A DNA stretch of 56,485 nt from Burkholderiales bacterium (GCA_905339295.1 CAJPFI010000019.1:1-56485); one strand, 5' to 3'; positions 1 to 9,134 are shown, counted from the stretch's first letter. The notes: generated by a model from the sequence alone, not told the origin. Numbers and translations: made by a program.

Positions 1-261
1 TGGGTCGGGCTTCGGCCCGGCGCCCCGGGCATCGGAATCGTTGTCGGCCTGACGGCCGACCCACAGCGCCCGAGGCCGATCCACGGAGCGCCCAACCTCG
101 GTGGGTCGGGCTTCAGCCCGACGCCCCTGGCATCGGAATCGATGTCGGCCTGAAGGCCGACCCACAGCGCCCGAGGCCGATCCACGGAGCGCCGAACCTT
201 GGTGGGTCGGGCTTCAGCCCGGCGCCCTTGGCCTTGGTGGGTCGGGCTTCAGCCCGACGCC
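1..261. repeat. REP-like palindromes in a 101-bp tandem array
   Basis: Two nearly identical units of about 101 bp (1-101 and 102-202) follow one another, then two truncated units starting at 203 and 238. Each full unit begins with the core GGGTCGGGCTTCAGCCCGAC and carries an inverted copy about 45 bp further on (near 46-65 and 144-165), so each is an inverted REP pair. The array lies directly upstream of gmk and opens spurious frames through it. No REP-associated transposase is visible nearby. Confidence 0.85.
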
Positions 262-376
262 CTTCCGTGGCTCGGGTTTCACCAGGTCGCGAGCAAAGGT
301 GGCCTGGAGACCCCGCGTCCCGAACCGCGTCCGTGCTCGCAGGCATAATGGCCACCCGCTTACGCCGTCGACGCCA

Positions 377-1021
377 ATGACGATCTCTACCCCCAGCCCC
401 GGTGCCTCGGGCTGCCTCTTCGTCATCGCCGCGCCGTCGGGCGGCGGCAAGACGAGCATCGTCAACGCGCTCCTCGAGCGCGAGCCCGGCATCCGGCTGT
501 CGGTGTCGTACACGACGCGCCCGCCGCGTCCCGGCGAGCAGGAAGGGGTCCACTACCACTTCGTCGACGTCCAGCGCTTCACGGCGCTGAAGGACGCAGG
601 CGAATTCCTCGAGCACGCGCACGTCCACGGCAACTGGTACGCGACCTCGGCGAGGTGGCTCGCCGAGCAGGTGCACCAGGGGCGGGACGTGCTGCTCGAG
701 ATCGACTGGCAGGGCGCCGCGCAGGTGCGCCGGCTGATCCCCGGATCGGTGCTGATCTTCATCCTGCCGCCGTCGACGCAGTCGCTGCGCGAACGGCTCG
801 AGAAGCGCGGACAGGACAGCGCCGAGGTGATCGCGCAGCGCCTCGATGCGGCGCGCGAAGAAGTCCGTCACGCGGCCGAGTTCGATTATGTTATTATGAA
901 TCAGGACTTTGCGAGAGCCGTCGACGACCTGTCCGCGATCGTGCGGGCGGCGCGGCTGGTGGCGTCCCGGCAATTGATCCGGCACGCCCGAACGCTCTCG
1001 GAACTCACCGACACGAGGTAA
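377..1021 (+). CDS. gmk: Guanylate kinase
   Basis: Converts GMP to GDP with ATP in the cytoplasm. The 214-residue product has the P-loop APSGGGKTS at about residues 19-27, followed by the GMP-binding segment with [11 protein letters not shown] and GVHYHF, as in bacterial guanylate kinases. The open frame extends upstream through the REP array, but that part is repeat-derived, so the ATG at 377 just before the conserved domain is chosen. rpoZ starts 5 bp after the stop and spoT follows, the conserved gmk-rpoZ-spoT order of beta- and gammaproteobacteria. That order ties nucleotide supply, RNA polymerase and the stringent response together. Confidence 0.95.
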   Translation: MTISTPSPGASGCLFVIAAPSGGGKTSIVNALLEREPGIRLSVSYTTRPPRPGEQEGVHYHFVDVQRFTALKDAGEFLEHAHVHGNWYATSARWLAEQVHQGRDVLLEIDWQGAAQVRRLIPGSVLIFILPPSTQSLRERLEKRGQDSAEVIAQRLDAAREEVRHAAEFDYVIMNQDFARAVDDLSAIVRAARLVASRQLIRHARTLSELTDTR

Positions 1022-1026
1022 CGACG

Positions 1027-1266
1027 ATGGCCCGAATCACGATCGAGGACTGCCTCGACCGCATCACCAACCGGTTCGAGCTCACGCTCGCCGCCACCAA
1101 TCGCGCACGGCAGATCTCGGCCGGCTCGACACCGATGGTCGATCCCGACCGCGACAAGCCGACGGTGATCGCGCTGCGCGAGATCGCATCGGGCAAGGTC
1201 GGCATCGAGATGCTGCACAAGACGGCGCCGGCGCCGGCGCCGATGACGACGCTGCCGCCGGGGTAG
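1027..1266 (+). CDS. rpoZ: RNA polymerase omega subunit
   Basis: A 79-residue omega subunit, which helps assemble RNA polymerase by chaperoning the beta-prime subunit and contributes to the ppGpp-binding site in proteobacteria. It begins [20 protein letters not shown] and continues through the conserved region with ARQ and a [11 protein letters not shown] segment. The C-terminus is short and rich in Ala and Pro. The start lies 5 bp after the gmk stop and 26 bp separate its stop from spoT, so the three genes are very probably one transcript. Confidence 0.95.
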   Translation: MARITIEDCLDRITNRFELTLAATNRARQISAGSTPMVDPDRDKPTVIALREIASGKVGIEMLHKTAPAPAPMTTLPPG

Positions 1267-1292
1267 GCCTCCCCGCCCCCGGGGATCCGGGC

Positions 1293-3422
1293 ATGTCGGA
1301 GATCGGCGAGTTCACCCGGCACCTGGGCCACTACCTCGGTGCGCCCGACGTGGCGCTGGTCGAGCGCGCGTTCGACTTCTCGGCGTCCGCGCACCGCGGG
1401 CAGTTCCGCAAGTCGGGCGAGCCCTACATCACGCACCCGCTGGCGGTCGCCAGCATCCTGTCGCAGTGGCACCTCGACGCGCAGGGGCTCGCCGCCGCGC
1501 TGCTGCACGACGTGATGGAGGACACCTCCGTCACCAAGAACGAGCTCGAGACCACGTTCGGCAAACCGGTCGCCGACATGGTCGACGGCGTGTCGAAGCT
1601 CGACCAGATCGCGTTCGACTCGAGAGAGGAAGCGCAGGCCGAGAGCTTCCGCAAGATGCTGCTCGCGATGGCGCGCGACGTGCGCGTCATCCTGATCAAG
1701 CTCGCCGACCGCCTGCACAACCTGCGCACGCTCGACGCGATGGCGCCGGTGCACCGCAAGCGCATCGCGCGAGAGACGCTCGACATCTACGCGCCGATCG
1801 CGAACCGGCTGGGCCTGAACGCCCTCTACCTCGAGCTGCAGGACCTCTCGTTCAAGCAGCTCAACCCGATGCGCTGCCGCATCCTCGCGGCGGCGATCAA
1901 GGCGGCGCGCGGCAACCGGCGCGAGGTGATGAACCGGCTGATCGAGTCGATGCGCCAGGGCCTCGCCGGCGCGGGCATCGAGGCGACCGTCTCCGGCCGG
2001 GAGAAGACGATCTACTCGGTCTACAAGAAGATGCGCGAGAAGCGCTACACGTTCTCGCAGGTGTTCGACATCTACGGCGTGCGCGTGCTGGTCGCGGACA
2101 AGGCGCGCTGCTACTCGGCGATGGGGGTCCTGCACGAGCTCTACAAGCCGATCCCGGGCAAGTTCAAGGACTACATCGCGATCCCGAAGGCCAACGGCTA
2201 CCAGTCGCTGCACACGACGCTGTTCGGGCCGTTCGGCACCCCGCTCGAGGCGCAGATCCGCACGCACGACATGCACCGCGTCGCCGAGGCGGGCGTGGCC
2301 GCGCACTGGCTCTACAAGTCGGGCAGCGCGATCGACCTCGCGGAAGCGCAGCGCGAGACGCACAAGTGGCTGCAGAGCCTGCTCGAGATCCAGAGCGAGT
2401 CTCGCGACAGCAAGGAGTTCCTCGAGAACGTCAAGGGTGACCTCTTCCCCGAGGAGATCTACGTCTTCACGCCCAAGGGGAAGATCATGGCGCTGCCGAG
2501 CGGCGCGACGGCGGTCGACTTCGCCTACGGCGTGCACACCGACATCGGGCACCACTGCGTGGCCGCGCGCATCAACTACGAGCTCCTGCCGTTGCGCACC
2601 GAGCTCAAGAGCGGCGACCACGTCGAGATCCTCACGTCGCCGACGGCGCGGCCGAACCCGTCGTGGCTCGCGTTCGTGGCCACCGGGAAGGCGCGCTCGC
2701 GCATCCGTCACTTCCTGAAGGGGCTGCAGCAGAAGGAGTCGGCGGCGCTCGGCGAGCGGCTGCTCGCGCAGGCGCTCACGACGCTCAAGGTGGATCCCGA
2801 CTCGATCAGCTGGGACCGCTGGGAGGCGCTCGCCAAGGAGTACGGCGCCCGCAGCCACCTCGAGGTGCTCGCCGACATCGGGCTCGGAAAGCGGCTCTCG
2901 TTCGTCGTCGCGCAGGCGCTGACGCGCGCCGGCGGGAAGGGCGAGTCCGAGGCCGTGCCGCCGGCCGCGACGGGAAGCGCGCTCACGCTGCGCGGCGTCG
3001 AGGGCGTCGCGATCATGTACGCGAAGTGCTGCCGCCCGATCCCCGGCGACGCGGTCGTCGGCCAGTTCCGCAAGGGCCAGGGGCTGACGGTCCACGTGCG
3101 CGACTGCGCGTCGCTCAGGCGCCAGCGCATCGACCAGGGCGAGATCGTCGACATCGAGTGGTCGTCGGACGTGCAGGGCGTCTTCGACGCGGGCGTGCGG
3201 CTGGTCGTGTCGGACCGGCGCGGGCTGCTCGCCGACCTCGCAACGGCGATCGCCGACGCCGACGCGAACATCGACGCGGTGTCGCTGGAACGGCCCGACG
3301 GCGGCAGCGTGGTCGCGATGTTCTTCGGCGTGCAGGTGCGCGACCGCCGACACCTGGCCCAGGTGATGCGCGCGATGCGCCGCGTGCCGGACGTCAGGCG
3401 CCTCGGCCGCGCGCGGACCTGA
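1293..3422 (+). CDS. spoT: Bifunctional (p)ppGpp synthetase/hydrolase, SpoT type
   Basis: A 709-residue RelA/SpoT homologue that makes and degrades (p)ppGpp. The N-terminal hydrolase domain keeps the metal-binding residues: H34 in the HRGQFRKSGEPY segment and the catalytic H72-D73 pair in LLHDVMEDT. Hydrolase activity is therefore expected, which separates it from RelA, where this pair is lost. The synthetase domain follows (about 235-345), then a TGS domain from about residue 383, the CCRPIPGD region and a C-terminal ACT domain. It is the third gene of the gmk-rpoZ-spoT unit. A REP cluster lies immediately after the stop codon. Confidence 0.93.
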   Translation: MSEIGEFTRHLGHYLGAPDVALVERAFDFSASAHRGQFRKSGEPYITHPLAVASILSQWHLDAQGLAAALLHDVMEDTSVTKNELETTFGKPVADMVDGVSKLDQIAFDSREEAQAESFRKMLLAMARDVRVILIKLADRLHNLRTLDAMAPVHRKRIARETLDIYAPIANRLGLNALYLELQDLSFKQLNPMRCRILAAAIKAARGNRREVMNRLIESMRQGLAGAGIEATVSGREKTIYSVYKKMREKRYTFSQVFDIYGVRVLVADKARCYSAMGVLHELYKPIPGKFKDYIAIPKANGYQSLHTTLFGPFGTPLEAQIRTHDMHRVAEAGVAAHWLYKSGSAIDLAEAQRETHKWLQSLLEIQSESRDSKEFLENVKGDLFPEEIYVFTPKGKIMALPSGATAVDFAYGVHTDIGHHCVAARINYELLPLRTELKSGDHVEILTSPTARPNPSWLAFVATGKARSRIRHFLKGLQQKESAALGERLLAQALTTLKVDPDSISWDRWEALAKEYGARSHLEVLADIGLGKRLSFVVAQALTRAGGKGESEAVPPAATGSALTLRGVEGVAIMYAKCCRPIPGDAVVGQFRKGQGLTVHVRDCASLRRQRIDQGEIVDIEWSSDVQGVFDAGVRLVVSDRRGLLADLATAIADADANIDAVSLERPDGGSVVAMFFGVQVRDRRHLAQVMRAMRRVPDVRRLGRART

Positions 3423-3432
3423 CGCTCGCGAG

Positions 3433-3536
3433 CGTCGGGCTGAAGCCCGACCCACGGGGGCGTCTGTGGGTCGGCCTTCAGGCCGACGCCTTTCCCTTCA
3501 TGCAGCGAAACCCGTCGGGCTGAAGCCCGACCCACA
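3433..3536. repeat. Three REP-like palindromes between spoT and amtB
   Basis: Copies of the GTCGGGCTGAAGCCCGACCCAC element at about 3433-3455 and 3511-3536 flank an opposite copy at about 3465-3490. They sit between the convergent 3' ends of spoT and amtB, where such palindromes can end or stabilise transcripts. No other terminator is obvious in this gap. Confidence 0.8.
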
Positions 3537-3547
3537 GGGATTGGCGC

Positions 3548-4750
3548 CTACCAGGACGCCTCGCGGTCCGGCGTCGCGCTGATCTTGTGGATCGTGAGGT
3601 CCGCGCCGTTGAACTCCTGCTCGGCGTCGAGGCGCAACCCGACGATCGCCTTGAGCCCGCCGTAGACGATCGCGCCGCCCAGGCATGCGACGACGATGCC
3701 CAGCAGCGTTCCGGCGACCTGCGAGCCCAGCGCGACGCCGCCCAGCCCGCCGAGCGCCTTCGACCCGAAGATGCCGCACGCGATGCCGCCCCACGCACCG
3801 CACACGCCGTGCAGCGGCCACACGCCGAGCACGTCGTCGATCTTCCAGCGGTTCTGCGTGACCGTGAACAGCAGCACGAACAGGCCGCCCGCGACGAGCC
3901 CGGTCGCGAGCGCGCCGATCGGGTGCATCACGTCGGAGCCCGCGCAGATCGCGACCAGCCCCGCGAGCGGGCCGTTGTGGACGAAGCCGGGGTCGTTGCG
4001 GCCCGCGACGAACGCCGCGATGATGCCCCCTGCCATCGCCAGCAGCGAGTTCACGGCGACGAGGCCGGAGATCCTCTCCAGCGTCTGCGCGCTCATCACG
4101 TTGAACCCGAACCAGCCGACCGACAGGATCCACGCGCCGAGCGCGAGGAACGGGATCGACGACGGCGGATGCGCGGCGATGCCGCCCTCGCGCGAATAGC
4201 GCCCGCGCCGCGCCCCGAGCATCAGCACCGCGACCAGACCGATCCATCCGCCCATCGCGTGCACGACGATGCTGCCGGCGAAGTCGTGGAACTCCTCGCC
4301 GAACGCGCCCTTGAGCCACGCCTGGATCCCGTAGTGCTGGTTCCACGCGATCCCCTCGAAGAACGGGTAGATGAACCCGACGAGCAGGAACGTCGCGGCG
4401 AGCTGCGGGCCGAAGCGCGCGCGCTCGGCGATGCCGCCGGACACGATCGCGGGAATCGCGGCGGCGAACGTGAGCAGGAAGAAGAACTTGACGAGCTCGT
4501 AGCCGTTCTTCTGCGCGAGCGCCTCCGCCCCGGTGAAGAACTGGACGCCGTAGGCGATCGCGTAGCCGATGAAGAAGTAGGCGATCGTCGACATCGCGAA
4601 GTCGACCAGGATCTTGACCAGCGCGTTGACCTGGCTCTTCTTGCGCACTGTGCCGAGCTCCAGGAACGCGAAGCCCGCGTGCATCGCGAGCACCATGATC
4701 GCGCCCAGCAGGATGAACAGCGTGTCGTTGCCGGCTTTCAGAGCTTCCAT
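3548..4750 (-). CDS. amtB: Ammonium transporter, Amt/MEP family
   Basis: A 400-residue inner-membrane ammonium channel. The twin pore histidines are present as H164 (IVVHAMGGW) and H314 (LHGVCGAWGG), along with the aromatic and Ala/Gly-rich helices expected of eleven membrane segments. The start at 4750 (MEALKAGNDTLF) fits the family length; the frame is open further upstream but that extension is not membrane-like. There is no cleavable signal, and no glnK is adjacent, unlike the usual glnK-amtB pair. A sigma-54-type promoter element lies about 108 bp upstream of the start, which suggests control by nitrogen limitation. Confidence 0.93.
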   Translation of the reverse strand: MEALKAGNDTLFILLGAIMVLAMHAGFAFLELGTVRKKSQVNALVKILVDFAMSTIAYFFIGYAIAYGVQFFTGAEALAQKNGYELVKFFFLLTFAAAIPAIVSGGIAERARFGPQLAATFLLVGFIYPFFEGIAWNQHYGIQAWLKGAFGEEFHDFAGSIVVHAMGGWIGLVAVLMLGARRGRYSREGGIAAHPPSSIPFLALGAWILSVGWFGFNVMSAQTLERISGLVAVNSLLAMAGGIIAAFVAGRNDPGFVHNGPLAGLVAICAGSDVMHPIGALATGLVAGGLFVLLFTVTQNRWKIDDVLGVWPLHGVCGAWGGIACGIFGSKALGGLGGVALGSQVAGTLLGIVVACLGGAIVYGGLKAIVGLRLDAEQEFNGADLTIHKISATPDREASW

Positions 4751-4857
4751 GGATTCCCCGGTGGCGTAGCGTGAGTCGGCGACGGAGGTCGTGTTGCGGG
4801 CGGCGACCCGCCTCCGCTCTCGTTCGGGCGTGACCGCCCGAAATGGCGCACAGGAGA

Positions 4858-4872
4858 GCAGGCGCCGTGCCA
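4858..4872 (-). promoter_or_regulatory. Candidate sigma-54 promoter of amtB
   Basis: On the minus strand this reads TGGCACGGCGCCTGC, followed by T. It matches the -24/-12 consensus TGGCACG-N4-TTGCW at every conserved position except the first T of the -12 element, with correct spacing. The GC lies about 108 bp upstream of the amtB start. A palindrome GGTGC-N6-GCACC at 4948-4963 lies a further 80 bp upstream. It uses NtrC half-site sequences but in the reverse order, so its role is uncertain. Confidence 0.6.
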
Positions 4873-4995
4873 CGCGCCGGCGCCATTGATTTCACGGGCT
4901 TTCCTGCGATTCGCCCGCGCCGGCACCCCCCGAAACCGCTCCATCGTGGTGCAACGACGCACCGGGATGGAGCGTCCTTCGGGCGCGTCGACCGG

Positions 4996-6459
4996 TCAGC
5001 GAAACCGGCGTCGAAGGGCGAATGCGAGCGCGAGGAGCGAGAGTGCGAGCACGGCCGGCGCGGGTCCGGGCACCGGCGTCGGAGGCTGCGCGGGTGCGGG
5101 CGCTGCGACGGTGGTGAGGACGACGTCGTTGCCGTCGCCGCCCGCGTAGGTGATCGAGAACCAGTTGCCGAACTGGAGGAACGTCGAGCCTTCCGGCTTG
5201 CCGGCGTAGGTGCCGACGACCGCGTCGGCGCCGTCGTTGAGGATGATGACGAATGTCAGGCCGAGCGGTAACACGCCGGCCGCGGTCGGGTTGAGCGTGG
5301 TCCCGCCCAGCGACACGGCGCCGGTGACCTGCACCTGGTCGTAGTTGATCACCGGCAAGCCGGGCACCATCAACAGGTTGTGCATGCCGCCCGACGATGC
5401 GAGGCCGGCCGGCGCGAAGAACTGCTGGACGATCCCCGGCGCGAACGTGCCTCCAGTCATCGTGAGCAGGCCCGACGTCGCCGTGCCGAACAGCCCGCCC
5501 GGCGCTTGAAGGTTGATCGCCGCCGGGAACGTGCCTTGCGGGATGAAATTGCCGGAGTTGATTTGGACCGTCCCCGTGAACGCCGGCGAGTCGCCGGAGG
5601 TCGACAGCGCGTTCGGTCCGGTGATCACCAGCGTGCCCGCGCTCGTGATCGGGCCGCTGATCGATCCGGCCGAGGTCGCCTGGTAGTTCAGCGTCCCGGT
5701 GAAGGCGATGGGGCCGGAGAGCTGGATGTTCTCGACCATCGAGATCGTGCCGGCGGGCCCGGTGAACGTGAGCGGCTCGGCCAGCGTGAAGGGCCCGAAG
5801 GACAGCCGGAGCGTCGTGCCGTTCGCGAACGTCGTCCCGGTGGCATTGGCGCCCAGCGCCCCCGCGCTGCCCGCCACCAGCATCCCGCTGCTGACTTGCG
5901 TCGCACCGCCGTAGTTACTGGCGCCCGCCAGCGTGAGGGGCGAGCCGCCGGTCTTCGTCACGCCACCCGTGCCCGAGATCGCGCCGCTGATCCTGAGGTC
6001 GCCGTTGGCCTGCGCCGTCAGCGTGTTTGCGCCGAGCGCGATCGCACCTTCGACGAACGTGAGCCGGCCCGACGAGGTCAACGTGATCGACGCGCCGAGC
6101 GTCAGCGGGATGGCCCAGTGCGGGTGGTTGGACCCCGAGCCCGGATTGGCGAACGTGATCGGCCCGTTCAGCGTGATCGCGTTGCCGGTGAAGTTGTAGT
6201 CGGCGCCGGTGTTGGTCGTCGTGACGCTGACCGAGGTGATCGACAGGCCCGCGATGTCGTTGTTCGAGTCGCGGCTGACCGGGTTGTCGGGGAACACGAG
6301 GTCGTCGCCGTCGGCGGGGACGATCCCCTCGACCCAGTTGCTGGCCGTGTTCCAGCCGGTTCCCGACGCACCGGACCACGTGCGCGTCGCGGCGTTGCCG
6401 TCGATGGCGACGGCGAGAAGCAACGCGACGACGATGGCCGCGGCGTGCCGTGATCGCAT
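4996..6459 (-). CDS. Exported beta-strand-repeat protein with PEP-CTERM-like tail
   Basis: A 487-residue secreted protein. Residues 1 to about 23 form a Sec signal ending in a typical AxA region. The body is rich in Gly, Thr, Ser and Asn, with passenger-like repeats such as GGVTKTGGSPLTLAG, the autotransporter-associated beta-strand type. The last 25 residues hold a VPGP motif, a hydrophobic helix and a terminal Arg cluster (RRRFR), the layout of a PEP-CTERM sorting signal. The motif is P-G-P rather than P-E-P, so exosortase recognition is an inference, and no exosortase is in the window. No enzymatic domain is recognised; a surface or exopolysaccharide-associated role is likely. Confidence 0.75.
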   Translation of the reverse strand: MRSRHAAAIVVALLLAVAIDGNAATRTWSGASGTGWNTASNWVEGIVPADGDDLVFPDNPVSRDSNNDIAGLSITSVSVTTTNTGADYNFTGNAITLNGPITFANPGSGSNHPHWAIPLTLGASITLTSSGRLTFVEGAIALGANTLTAQANGDLRISGAISGTGGVTKTGGSPLTLAGASNYGGATQVSSGMLVAGSAGALGANATGTTFANGTTLRLSFGPFTLAEPLTFTGPAGTISMVENIQLSGPIAFTGTLNYQATSAGSISGPITSAGTLVITGPNALSTSGDSPAFTGTVQINSGNFIPQGTFPAAINLQAPGGLFGTATSGLLTMTGGTFAPGIVQQFFAPAGLASSGGMHNLLMVPGLPVINYDQVQVTGAVSLGGTTLNPTAAGVLPLGLTFVIILNDGADAVVGTYAGKPEGSTFLQFGNWFSITYAGGDGNDVVLTTVAAPAPAQPPTPVPGPAPAVLALSLLALAFALRRRFR

Positions 6460-6558
6460 GACAACCTCCCTCGCCCTGACGACGCAAGGGGATTGTCGTG
6501 GCGAACGCCCGCAGGCGTCAATCTCGCGGGGCCGGCGCGATGCCCGTCTCCGCCGTGG

Positions 6559-6879
6559 TCAGGCGGGCTTCTTCGCGCCCAGCACCTGCTGCAACTCTCC
6601 GCTCTGGTACATCTCGCGCATGATGTCGCAGCCGCCGACGAACTCGCCGTCGACGTAGAGCTGCGGGACCGTCGGCCAGTTCGCGTACTCCTTGATCCCC
6701 TGGCGGAGGTCCGGGTCTGCGAGCACGTTCACGCTGAAGAACTCGTCGACGCCGCAACGCTTCAGGATTTCCGTCGCGGTGGCGGAGAACCCGCACTGCG
6801 GGAATTGCGGCGTGCCTTTCATGTAGAGGACCACGCGGTGGCCCTTGACCTGCTCGCGGATCTTGTCCTGGATGCTCAT
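6559..6879 (-). CDS. grxD: Monothiol glutaredoxin, CGFS type
   Basis: A 106-residue Grx4-type glutaredoxin that binds and transfers [2Fe-2S] clusters with glutathione. The monothiol motif CGFS is at residues 29-32, followed by WPTVPQLYVDGEFVGGCDI, the conserved cis-Pro and glutathione-binding region. The open frame continues upstream through a tandem REP array, giving a false N-terminal extension. The start at 6879 (MSIQDKIREQVK) gives the usual family length. The gene stands alone on its transcript as far as can be seen. Confidence 0.95.
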   Translation of the reverse strand: MSIQDKIREQVKGHRVVLYMKGTPQFPQCGFSATATEILKRCGVDEFFSVNVLADPDLRQGIKEYANWPTVPQLYVDGEFVGGCDIMREMYQSGELQQVLGAKKPA

Positions 6880-7021
6880 GGGGTCTTGCTCCGAGGGGCT
6901 CGTGGGTTCGAACATGGTAGCGCAATCCGTCGACGCAATCCCTCCGCTGCCTTCACGGCGGCTTGCCCGTCGGCGGGTCCAGCGTCCCGACGGCCGAAAG
7001 GCTCGGCCGGACGGCTTTGGC

Positions 7022-7223
7022 TGTGGGTCGGGCTTCAGCCCGACGCTTCCGCCGGATCGAGGATGATGTGGGTCGGGCTTCAGCCCGACGCTTCCGCCGA
7101 ATCGAAGATGATGTGGGCCGGGCTTCAGCCCGACGCTTCCGCCGGATCGAAGTTGATGTGGGTCGGGCTTCAGCCCGACGCTTCCGCCGATTCGAGCATC
7201 GTCAGGCTGAAGCCTGACCCACA
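7022..7223. repeat. REP-like palindromes in a 45-bp tandem array
   Basis: Four units of exactly 45 bp start at 7022, 7067, 7112 and 7157. Each carries the REP core followed by a CTTCCGCC(G)(G/A)ATCGA linker. An inverted copy (GTCAGGCTGAAGCCTGACCCAC) closes the array at about 7201-7223. Because the period is a multiple of three, it produces periodic false reading frames on both strands. It lies between the 5' end of grxD and the 3' end of the sugar ABC operon. Confidence 0.9.
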
Positions 7224-7294
7224 ACTTCTCGAGGCTTCCCCACAACCTCTCGGCATGCGCCGCGGCCGACGCCCGACCGGCAACGCCGTCCTGG

Positions 7295-8167
7295 CTATTC
7301 CTTGACGGCGCCGGTGAGGCCGGAGACGTAATACTCGACGAAGAACGAGTAGAGGACCGCGACGGGCAGCGAGCCCAGCAGCGCGCCCGCCATCAGCGAT
7401 CCCCAGTGGTAGACGTCACCCTCGACCAGCTCGGTGATCACGCCCACCGGGACGGTCTTCACCTCCGACGACGAGATGAACGTGAGCGCGTAGATGAACT
7501 CGTTCCACGACAGCGTGAACGCGAAGATGCCCGCCGAGATCAGGCCCGGGACCGCGAGCGGCAGCACGATGCGCGTGAGGATCTGCAGGCGCGTCGCGCC
7601 GTCGATCAGCGCGCACTCCTCGAGCTCGTACGGGATGCTCTTGAAGTAGCCCATCAGCAGCCATGTGCAGAACGGGATCAGGAACGTCGGGTAGGTGAGG
7701 ATGAGCGCGAGGCGCGTGTCGAACAGTCCGAACTGGAACACCATCGTCGCGAGCGGGATGAACAGGATCGACGGCGGAACGAGGTACGCGAGGAATATCG
7801 CCATGCCGACATAGCGCGCGCCCCTGAAGCGCAGGCGCTCGATCGAGTACGCGGCGAGCACGCTGCAGAACAGCGAGAGCGCCGTCGCGACGACCGACAC
7901 GAGCATCGTGTTCCACAGCCAGTCCGGGTACGACGTGTCGAACAGGAGCTTCTTCACGTGCGCGAGCGTCGGGTTGATCACCCAGAAGGGGTTGCCTTCG
8001 CGCGAGAGCAGCTCCTCGTTCGGCTTGAGCGTCGTGATGACCATCCAGTAGAACGGGAAGAGCAGCACGAACAGGAACGCCGAGAGCGGCAGCCACAGCG
8101 TCACGGCGCGGCGCGGCAGCGATTCGAGGTAGCCCATTCCCGCAGTGTCGGCGGCCTGCCCCCTCAT
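7295..8167 (-). CDS. Sugar ABC transporter permease, MalG type
   Basis: A 290-residue inner-membrane permease of a CUT1-type carbohydrate ABC importer. It has about six hydrophobic segments and the cytoplasmic EAA loop near ALIDGATRLQILTRIVLPLA, which docks on the ATPase. The start at 8167 lies 7 bp after the upstream permease stop; an internal ATG at 8137 is possible. It is the last gene of the transporter operon (ATPase, binding protein, H1-like protein, permease, permease). The substrate cannot be read from the sequence; the family takes up disaccharides, polyols or glycerol-3-phosphate. Confidence 0.88.
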   Translation of the reverse strand: MRGQAADTAGMGYLESLPRRAVTLWLPLSAFLFVLLFPFYWMVITTLKPNEELLSREGNPFWVINPTLAHVKKLLFDTSYPDWLWNTMLVSVVATALSLFCSVLAAYSIERLRFRGARYVGMAIFLAYLVPPSILFIPLATMVFQFGLFDTRLALILTYPTFLIPFCTWLLMGYFKSIPYELEECALIDGATRLQILTRIVLPLAVPGLISAGIFAFTLSWNEFIYALTFISSSEVKTVPVGVITELVEGDVYHWGSLMAGALLGSLPVAVLYSFFVEYYVSGLTGAVKE

Positions 8168-8174
8168 CGCACGC

Positions 8175-9116
8175 TCACCGGTCCGCCCCGCCCTGCTGCC
8201 AGGCGCGGCGCTGCAGGCCGAAGTAGGAGAACAGGATCGCCGCGAGCAGGAACGGCACCATCGCGGTCGCGAGCGCCGCGCCCTCGCCGAGCGCGCCGCC
8301 CGAGATCGCCCGCTGGAACGACAGCGTCGCCATCAGGTGCGTCGAGTTGAGCGGTCCTCCGCGCGTCAGTACGTAGATCAGCTGGAAGTCGGTGAACGTG
8401 AACAGCACCGAGAACGTCATCACGACCGCGATGATCGGCGTGAGCAGCGGGAGCGTCACGTGCCGGAATCGCTGCCAGCCTGAGGCCCCGTCCAGGGCGG
8501 CCGCCTCGTAGAGCGACGGCGCGATCGTCTGCAACCCGGCAAGCAGGCAGATCGCGATGAACGGGACGCCGCGCCACACGTTGGCCGCGATCGTCGAATA
8601 GCGCGCCATCCACGGATCGCCGAGGAAGTCGATGTAGCGATCGATCAGCCCGAGCTTCATGAGCGTCCAGCTGATGACCGAGAACTGCGCGTCGTAGATC
8701 CACCAGAACGCGATCGCCGACAGCGCGGTGGGTACGATGAACGGCAGGAGCACGACGGCGCGGAAGAAGGCCTTGAACGGCAGGCGCTCGTTCAGCAGCA
8801 CCGCGAGCCACAGCCCGAGCACGAACTTGAGCACGCTCGCCACGAGCGTGTAGAAGAACGTGTTGAACACCGACAGCAGCGCGACCGCGTCGCCCGCGAG
8901 GAAGCGGAAATTGTCGAGGCCGACGAACTCGCCGGCGCGGCCGATCTTGACGTCGGTGAACCCGAGCCAGGTGCCGAGCCCCAGCGGGTAGGTCAGGAAC
9001 AGCAGCAGCAGGAGCGCCGCGGGCAGCAGGAACAGCAGCCCGAGGACGTTGCGGTTGTCGAGGAGTCGTTCCACGGCGGGAATCCGATGCGCCCGGCGCT
9101 TCGGCACCGGGCGCAC
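8175..9116 (-). CDS. Sugar ABC transporter permease, MalF type
   Basis: A 313-residue CUT1 permease partner of the downstream MalG-type protein. A hydrophobic segment starts at about residue 25 (NVLGLLFLLPAALLLLLF) and further membrane helices follow. The EAA loop is visible near AAALDGASGWQRFRHVTLPL. The start used is a GTG at 9116 with a weak ribosome binding site; an in-frame GTG at 9074 (VERLLDNRNV) would also leave a complete transporter domain. It follows the H1-like gene by 18 bp and is probably co-transcribed with it. Confidence 0.87.
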   Translation of the reverse strand: MRPVPKRRAHRIPAVERLLDNRNVLGLLFLLPAALLLLLFLTYPLGLGTWLGFTDVKIGRAGEFVGLDNFRFLAGDAVALLSVFNTFFYTLVASVLKFVLGLWLAVLLNERLPFKAFFRAVVLLPFIVPTALSAIAFWWIYDAQFSVISWTLMKLGLIDRYIDFLGDPWMARYSTIAANVWRGVPFIAICLLAGLQTIAPSLYEAAALDGASGWQRFRHVTLPLLTPIIAVVMTFSVLFTFTDFQLIYVLTRGGPLNSTHLMATLSFQRAISGGALGEGAALATAMVPFLLAAILFSYFGLQRRAWQQGGADR

Positions 9117-9134
9117 CGATCCGGCGGCGTGCGG

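Noticed and set aside
1293-3422. RelA rather than SpoT
   Set aside because: The hydrolase HD pair is intact and the gene sits in the gmk-rpoZ-spoT order.
1005-3455. 816-codon minus-strand frame opposite spoT
   Set aside because: It is the antisense of a clear gene, Arg/Ala/Leu-rich without motifs, as is common in very GC-rich DNA.
7022-7200. Tandem repeats resembling a CRISPR array
   Set aside because: Units of 45 bp are contiguous and nearly identical throughout, including the linkers, with no unique spacers and no cas genes.
6963-7217. Periodic VGRASARRFRRIE reading frame
   Set aside because: It is produced by the 45-bp REP array, whose period is a multiple of three; there is no start signal or family.
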